DNA from: Bacillota bacterium
GTDB taxonomy: Bacteria; Bacillota_I; Bacilli_A; RFN20; CAG-826
DNA length: 22,756 bases
Assembly (NCBI GenBank): GCA_026387995.1
Contig: JAPLKQ010000124.1
Location: 1 to 22,756 of the forward strand
Reading direction: 5' to 3'
Below the pieces are notes generated by a model. The model was given only the letters and a program-made list of their open reading frames with translations, did no database searches and was not told where the DNA came from. Below are positions 18,102-22,756 of the stretch, in pieces (position 1 is the stretch's first letter; the number at the start of each line of letters is the position of its first letter). The translations under genes were made by a program, and so were the position numbers.

Positions 18102-18728
18102 GTGGGTTGGGAATTAGATTTTCTGAATTGGATTAATCAAACGATGCATGGCTGGACTATATTAAACCAAATTTTTCGTTATATTACCGTTATTGGAGAT
18201 GGCGGAACTGGGTGGTTTTTGCTAGGGATAATTCTTACTTGCATTAAAAAGACACGTCGTGCCGGATTGACTTTGCTGGCAGGCGTAATTGTTCTTGGAA
18301 GTATCAATAATTATGTCATCAAACTACTGGTCGCTCGTCCGCGCCCTTACAATGTTGCTGGCGGTGAGGAGTTAAAGGTTTTTGTCGATGCGACCCTTAC
18401 GCCACTTATCAATATTGGTAGTGTCCATCTGTTTGGCATGTCGAAAGATTTATCGTTCATGAGCGGTCACACCGTTTCAAGCGCTGTCGCCGCTACCATT
18501 GTTTACTCTTTTAATAAGAAAGTCGGCATTCCCGTCATCGTCGTTGCCGTCCTGGTTTCTTTAAGCCGTCTCTTCCTCGTTGTTCACTACCCAACAGATG
18601 TCATAGCTGGGGCAATCTTTGGCGTTGCCGGTGGGCTTGGCGTTGTATGGGCCTCAAATAAAATCGATAAAAAAATTAAAGCCAATAAATCATTGAAAGA
18701 ATCGCAAAAAACCACCAAAATAGCTTAA
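18102..18728 (+). CDS. PAP2-family membrane phosphatase (candidate undecaprenyl-pyrophosphate phosphatase)
   Basis: Membrane phosphatase of the PAP2 superfamily, which acts on lipid phosphates such as phosphatidate, phosphatidylglycerol-phosphate or undecaprenyl-pyrophosphate (BcrC, PgpB). All three motifs are present in the 208 residues: K74-x6-R81-P82 (KLLVARPRP), S121-G122-H123 (with Met in place of the usual Pro), and S155-R156-x5-H162-x3-D166 (SRLFLVVHYPTD). About five to six hydrophobic segments are visible, with a basic C-tail. A 38-residue insert separates motifs 1 and 2, probably outside the membrane. The start is GTG at 18102 with AAAGGAG upstream, 3 bp after the DUF368 stop, so the genes are cotranslated. 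The context points to undecaprenyl-pyrophosphate as substrate; from sequence alone the substrate is undecided. It ends in TAA. Confidence 0.88.
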   Translation: MGWELDFLNWINQTMHGWTILNQIFRYITVIGDGGTGWFLLGIILTCIKKTRRAGLTLLAGVIVLGSINNYVIKLLVARPRPYNVAGGEELKVFVDATLTPLINIGSVHLFGMSKDLSFMSGHTVSSAVAATIVYSFNKKVGIPVIVVAVLVSLSRLFLVVHYPTDVIAGAIFGVAGGLGVVWASNKIDKKIKANKSLKESQKTTKIA

Positions 18729-18775
18729 TTCGATTTCAGATAAAATCACATTCGTAAAATCGGTGCGCATTTCTA

Positions 18776-18804
18776 TTGACTTTAGTGCGTGGTCTTTTTA
18801 TAAT
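18776..18804 (+). promoter_or_regulatory. Consensus promoter of the tetR-ABC exporter operon
   Basis: -35 TTGACT (18776-18781), exactly 17 bp, and -10 TATAAT (18799-18804). This is the best consensus promoter in the window. Transcription would begin near 18811, just before the inverted repeat at 18813-18828. Confidence 0.9.
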
Positions 18805-18812
18805 TACCTTCG

Positions 18813-18828
18813 TTGACTAATCGGTCAA
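18813..18828. promoter_or_regulatory. Inverted-repeat operator, probable site of the adjacent TetR regulator
   Basis: TTGACTAATCGGTCAA is a 16-bp imperfect palindrome, with TTGAC and GTCAA arms matching exactly. It lies at about +2 to +17, 21 bp before the tetR start codon. TetR-family repressors typically bind such palindromes at their own promoters, so bound protein would block initiation. The assignment is from position and symmetry. Confidence 0.72.
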
Positions 18829-18849
18829 TGAAAAGGAGTTGTTTAAAAA

Positions 18850-19467
18850 ATGCCAAAAACCGCCGAGCAATTCCAAGAAATTAAGGACGAACGCCGTAAC
18901 CGAATCTTGGTTACTTCACTAAGGCTGTTCGCTGTTCGTGGTTATGACTCAACCACCATCAGTGACATCACCGCCGCCGCTTCTTGTTCACATGGACTTT
19001 TTTATCATTACTTCGCTTCTAAAGAGGAAGTGTTCCAAGTCTTGATAGATAACTCTCTTGAAAAGGGCGGACTCCCGGATATGTCCAAACGCTTTGATCA
19101 AGAAAAAGATTCTCCGACCTTTATCATGAAAATGTCCATCTCTTGGATTCTTTCCGAATTAGAAAAGCAAGATTCCGACTTCCCTTATTATCTTTATATC
19201 TTTCTCAACATTCATTTTCAAAAAACGATTCCGACACCAAGAAAAATGAAGAGCGATAGAAAGCACCCCTTCTTCGTTGTCCGTGACCTGGTTAAACGAG
19301 GTCAAGACATGGGCGAATTTGAAAAGGGGAACCCCAACGAATACGCGATGAGCTTATTTGCCCTCTTGCGTGGGATTACTTATGTTCGAGTAACGACTCC
19401 TGAGGATTATCACGCTCCATCAGTCGATATAATTATGAATTTGTTTTTAAGAAAGGAGCGTTCATAA
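18850..19467 (+). CDS. TetR/AcrR-family transcriptional regulator
   Basis: One-component repressor, here probably controlling its own operon with the two ABC exporter genes. The 205-residue protein has an N-terminal DNA-binding domain: RRNRILVTSLRLFAVRGYDS (about 15-34), then the helix-turn-helix TTISDITAAASCSHGLFYHYF (about 35-55, key residues G49, Y52, F55) and SKEEVFQVLID. The C-terminal ligand and dimer domain is poorly conserved, so the inducer cannot be guessed. The ATG at 18850 has AAAAGGAG about 11 bases upstream. The promoter and palindromic operator lie immediately upstream. Its stop TAA abuts the ATG of the next gene, whose ribosome site AAAGGAG lies within this gene, giving tight coupling. 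Confidence 0.93.
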   Translation: MPKTAEQFQEIKDERRNRILVTSLRLFAVRGYDSTTISDITAAASCSHGLFYHYFASKEEVFQVLIDNSLEKGGLPDMSKRFDQEKDSPTFIMKMSISWILSELEKQDSDFPYYLYIFLNIHFQKTIPTPRKMKSDRKHPFFVVRDLVKRGQDMGEFEKGNPNEYAMSLFALLRGITYVRVTTPEDYHAPSVDIIMNLFLRKERS

Positions 19468-21294
19468 ATGCTCAAATTAATGCGATATCTTAAGTCAGTT
19501 TGGTGGCAATTAATCATTGTTTTAACCTTGTTGACCGTTCAAGCCTATTTACAACTCGAATTACCGACCGAAATGTCAGCCATCACCAAGGTCGTCACTA
19601 GCGGGGCCAGAAATCTCGACGGCACCTTAACGGCTGCAGGAATCAATGAAATCTGGCGCGTCGGATGGATCATGATTGCGATTGCCGGCGGCATCGCCTT
19701 AATCGCCATCGTCGTTTCCTTATTAAACTCATACATCGCCGCTAATTTCGGAAGAAGAGTAAGAGCCGATATTTACAAGGCAGTTACCAATTATTCTCCG
19801 ACCGAATTCGACAAAATCGGCACCGCTTCTTTAATTACCCGCACCACGAATGACGTCTCTCAAGTTCAACAAGTCATTTTGATGGGTATCCGCATTATCG
19901 TCGTTTCACCGGTCACGCTTGTCGTGGCAGTTCTGAAAACCTTGAATGCTAATGCACAATTGGCGCTCGTTCTCGCGATTGCGCTTCCGATCGTCACCAT
20001 CGTTGTCATCGTCACCTTTATCTTCGCGGCGCCTTTATTCGAAAAGATTCAAAGGGAAATCGACCGCGTTACCTTGGTTTTCCGTGAAGGTCTTACGGGC
20101 GTCCGCGTTATTCGCGCCTTTAACCAACAAAAGAAAGAAGCCAAACGCTTCGATGATGCCAACAGCAGCATGACCGATATCACGATTAAAGTCGGACGCA
20201 CAGTTTCCTTCGTCAGCCCGATTATCAGTATCATCATGGAACTTACGTATTTAGGTATCTTCTTCTATGCCTTCGCAATCATGGATGGGACGCCATTATC
20301 TGCGGTTGACGGAAACGCCATCGGCACCACAATGGCCGTCGCTCAATACTCACAACAAATCATGATGTCATTCATTATGTTTGCCATGATCTTTATTATG
20401 GTTCCGCGTGCAAGCGCGAGCGCCAAACGTATTAACCAAGTACTCGAGCTTAAACCCTCGGTCAATGACTTGAAATCCTCTTCTCAAGCGACCTCGGTCA
20501 AAGGACAAGTTGAATTCAAGGACGTTACCTTCTCATTCCCGCAAGCGAGCGCGCCAACGCTTCAACATATCAACTTTATCGCGAAGCCGGGCCAGATTAC
20601 CGCTATTATTGGTTCGACCGGTAGCGGAAAATCCACGATTATTAACCTCATTCCGCGTTTCTATGATGCGACCGAAGGACAAGTCCTCGTCGATAATGTC
20701 GATGTACGTGAATATACGCAACACGACTTACGCGATAAAATCGGCTTTGTCCCACAGCAAGCCTTATTATTCACCGGAAGCATTAAAGACAATCTGCGTT
20801 TTGGCAAAGCCGATGCGACCGAGGAACAGATGTGGGAAGCGACTGACGTTGCCCAAGCCACGCATTTCATCAATAAAAATGCAGATAAACTCGACACCGT
20901 CGTCAGCCAAGGCGGCAAAAATTTCTCGGGTGGCCAGAAACAAAGATTGGCCATTGCCCGCGCTCTGGTCAAAAAACCTGAAATCTATATATTTGATGAT
21001 GCTTTTAGCGCTCTCGACTTCAAGACGGACATTAAACTCCGTACCGCTTTAAGAGAGTACACGAAGCAATCCTCCGTGCTCATCGTTGCCCAACGCGTAA
21101 CGACGATTATCGATGCCGACAACATTATTGTTTTGAACGAAAGCAAAATCGTCGGTCAAGGCAAGCATAAAGACTTGCTATTAAGCTGCGATGTTTACCG
21201 CGAAATCGTCTTCTCGCAACTCGATCCAGACGAAATTAATAAGACCATGTTATTGGGCAAACAAGCCCTTACTTCGGAAGGAGGCGACCAATAA
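19468..21294 (+). CDS. ABC exporter half-transporter, degenerate-site subunit
   Basis: Half-transporter of the ABCB/MDR type: membrane domain about 12-320 with six helices, ATPase domain about 345-585. Motifs are Walker A GSTGSGKST (382-390), Q-loop Q430, signature FSGGQ (486-490) and Walker B IYIFDD (506-511). Asp511 replaces the catalytic Glu, and Gln542 replaces the H-loop His (VAQRVTTI). These two changes are the hallmark of the degenerate-site subunit of heterodimeric exporters such as TM287/288, BmrCD and LmrCD. It must therefore pair with a normal partner, which is the next gene, overlapping by one base (TAATG). Substrate could be a drug, lipid or peptide; the TetR neighbour suggests inducible efflux. 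The start follows the tetR stop directly. Confidence 0.94.
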   Translation: MLKLMRYLKSVWWQLIIVLTLLTVQAYLQLELPTEMSAITKVVTSGARNLDGTLTAAGINEIWRVGWIMIAIAGGIALIAIVVSLLNSYIAANFGRRVRADIYKAVTNYSPTEFDKIGTASLITRTTNDVSQVQQVILMGIRIIVVSPVTLVVAVLKTLNANAQLALVLAIALPIVTIVVIVTFIFAAPLFEKIQREIDRVTLVFREGLTGVRVIRAFNQQKKEAKRFDDANSSMTDITIKVGRTVSFVSPIISIIMELTYLGIFFYAFAIMDGTPLSAVDGNAIGTTMAVAQYSQQIMMSFIMFAMIFIMVPRASASAKRINQVLELKPSVNDLKSSSQATSVKGQVEFKDVTFSFPQASAPTLQHINFIAKPGQITAIIGSTGSGKSTIINLIPRFYDATEGQVLVDNVDVREYTQHDLRDKIGFVPQQALLFTGSIKDNLRFGKADATEEQMWEATDVAQATHFINKNADKLDTVVSQGGKNFSGGQKQRLAIARALVKKPEIYIFDDAFSALDFKTDIKLRTALREYTKQSSVLIVAQRVTTIIDADNIIVLNESKIVGQGKHKDLLLSCDVYREIVFSQLDPDEINKTMLLGKQALTSEGGDQ

Positions 21295-22756
21295 TGGCAA
21301 ACTCCACTCCTGCAACCACTCCCACAACCACTCCTGCCCCAATCAAACGTCCAGGCGGCCCGATGATGGGCGGCGGTCGTTCTGTCGACAAACCCAAACA
21401 CTTTAAAGATACGTCCAAACGGTTAATCCAAAATTTCCGTCCGCTGATTTTGAAGTTTGCGCTCGTCATTTCCATTGTTATCGTCTCGACCACCCTCATT
21501 ATTATTTCGCCAGTGTTAATTCGGAACTTGCTCTCGGATATGTCCTCATTGATTAAGCCAGACATGGCTACCATGACCATCAAGGTCCAATGGGATGCGC
21601 TGTTCCAAAAATTTGGGATTATCATGATTCTTTATGGCATTTCCGCCATCTTAACTTGGCTCGCCGATTGGATCGTCGTAAAAATCAGTGCCGAATACGC
21701 ATTCAACTTACGCAAACAGATACAATCTAAACTCGATCGTTTGCCACTGAGCTATTTCGATGGTCAGACCTATGGCGAAATCATGAGCCGTGGAACCAAT
21801 GACGTCGATACGATCTCGCGTTCCATGCAACAAATCATCACGCAAGTCATCTCGGGCATTGTGATGCTCATTGGTATTCTGATTGCGATGTTCATTACCG
21901 ATTGGCGTTTAGCGCTTGTCGCCGTAGCCACGCTACCGTTAATGGTCATCATTACCGTGATTATCGCGATGACATCGCAAAAAGAGTTCGTCAAATATCA
22001 AACAAAACTCGGTCTGCTAGATTCTCATATCGAAGAAACTTATGGCGGTTACAAGCTTGTCAAACTCTTCAATCGCGAAGAGAAAGAAATCGCCACCTTC
22101 AAAGCGATTAACGACGATATGGAAAAGTCCGACCGAAAGTCACAATTCTTATCGGGCGTTATCTTCCCGATGATCCGCTTCATCAATAACTTAGGTTTCG
22201 TCGGAATCAGCATCGTTGGCGGCGTCTTAAAAGCCGACAACCCAGCCGCTTCTCTCGCAAACATGGTCGCTTTCTTCATGTTCATCGCCTTATTCCAGCA
22301 ACCGTTCATGCAAATTGGCCAGATCAGCAACATCATTCAATCGACCGTTGCCGCTGCCGAACGTATTTTCGGGGTCTTGGATGAAAAAGAGTTTGTCCCA
22401 GACGAACCCGACTGCATTCAAACCGAAGAAGGCATCGTTGGAAACGTTGATTTTGAAAACATTACATTCTCCTATAAACCCGAGACGCCTTTGATTGAAA
22501 ACATGAACCTGCATATTAAAGCAGGCGAAAGCGTGGCCATCGTCGGACCGACCGGGGCTGGCAAAACCACCATCGTCAACCTTATCATGCGATTCTACGA
22601 AATCAACGGTGGTGCCATTAAACTTGATGGCATCGATATTCGCCATTACTCACGCGCCGCTCTTCGTGGTAGCGTCGGCATGGTTTTACAAGACACTTGG
22701 CTCTTTAGCGGTTCTATTAAAGAAAACATCCGGTACGGACGCGTCAATGCGACCGA
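21294..22756 (+). CDS. ABC exporter half-transporter, presumed catalytic partner (cut by right edge)
   Basis: Second half-transporter of the pair, open from the ATG at 21294 (ribosome site GGAAGGAGG) to the end of the window, 487 codons. The first 35 or so residues are a Thr/Pro/Gly-rich cytoplasmic tail (TTPAPIKRPGGPMMGGGR), a feature I recognise from partner subunits of such exporters. Six membrane helices follow, with the SYFDGQTYGEIMSRGTNDVD elbow and coupling region. The ATPase domain has Walker A GPTGAGKTT (418-426) and Q-loop GMVLQDTWLF, ending at KENIRYGRVNAT. Signature, Walker B and H-loop lie outside the window, so the expected catalytic Glu and His cannot be seen. It overlaps the first subunit by one base, favouring stoichiometric synthesis. 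Confidence 0.93.
   Translation, partial: MANSTPATTPTTTPAPIKRPGGPMMGGGRSVDKPKHFKDTSKRLIQNFRPLILKFALVISIVIVSTTLIIISPVLIRNLLSDMSSLIKPDMATMTIKVQWDALFQKFGIIMILYGISAILTWLADWIVVKISAEYAFNLRKQIQSKLDRLPLSYFDGQTYGEIMSRGTNDVDTISRSMQQIITQVISGIVMLIGILIAMFITDWRLALVAVATLPLMVIITVIIAMTSQKEFVKYQTKLGLLDSHIEETYGGYKLVKLFNREEKEIATFKAINDDMEKSDRKSQFLSGVIFPMIRFINNLGFVGISIVGGVLKADNPAASLANMVAFFMFIALFQQPFMQIGQISNIIQSTVAAAERIFGVLDEKEFVPDEPDCIQTEEGIVGNVDFENITFSYKPETPLIENMNLHIKAGESVAIVGPTGAGKTTIVNLIMRFYEINGGAIKLDGIDIRHYSRAALRGSVGMVLQDTWLFSGSIKENIRYGRVNAT

Overview
The window reads as a chromosomal segment of a low-to-moderate GC Bacillota bacterium in the Bacilli. The evidence is gene order, AGGAGG-type ribosome sites and mostly TAA stops. 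Two blocks are collinear with Bacillus subtilis neighbourhoods on either side of its origin: rpsF-ssb-rpsR / yybS-gdpP-rplI-dnaB, and pth-mfd-rqcP-tilS-ftsH-dusB-lysS. The sporulation genes, divIC and hpt that lie within the second block in Bacillus are absent. This suggests a reduced, non-sporulating relative near the Erysipelotrichia/Mollicutes part of Bacilli; that placement is inference from gene content only. Trp is encoded by TGG in the long genes and tilS ends in TGA, so the standard bacterial code fits.

Positions 1-16077 are all on the minus strand. Read in the direction of transcription, the first unit is pth, mfd, rqcP and tilS, starting from an extended -10 promoter near 16109. Then come ftsH, a terminator-like hairpin that contains the ftsH stop codon, and dusB-lysS, closed by a clear terminator at 5813-5839. 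A strong promoter (5690-5718) and a structured leader precede rpsF-ssb-rpsR, closed by a terminator at 4586-4610. The last part is yybS (apparently frameshifted), gdpP, rplI and dnaB, which runs off the left edge. These genes cover translation (S6, S18, L9, LysRS, Pth, TilS, DusB, RqcP), replication and repair (DnaB, SSB, Mfd), membrane proteolysis (FtsH) and c-di-AMP breakdown (GdpP).

Positions 16188-22756 are on the plus strand and are more accessory. Two tandem DUF368 membrane proteins of identical length are followed 3 bp later by a PAP2-family phosphatase. DUF368 proteins (PopT) have been described as undecaprenyl-phosphate translocases and some PAP2 enzymes dephosphorylate undecaprenyl-pyrophosphate, so this looks like a lipid-carrier recycling cassette. 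Next is a tetR-type regulator with a consensus promoter and an overlapping inverted-repeat operator, tightly coupled to two ABC exporter half-transporters. The first has the degenerate nucleotide-site residues of heterodimeric exporters. The second is cut by the right edge.

The observations most worth following are the DUF368-DUF368-PAP2 cassette, the ftsH/dusB terminator overlap with no ribosome site for dusB, the yybS frameshift, and the rpsF leader with competing hairpins. No tRNA, rRNA, CRISPR array or insertion sequence was seen, and no stretch longer than about 250 bases lacks a gene.
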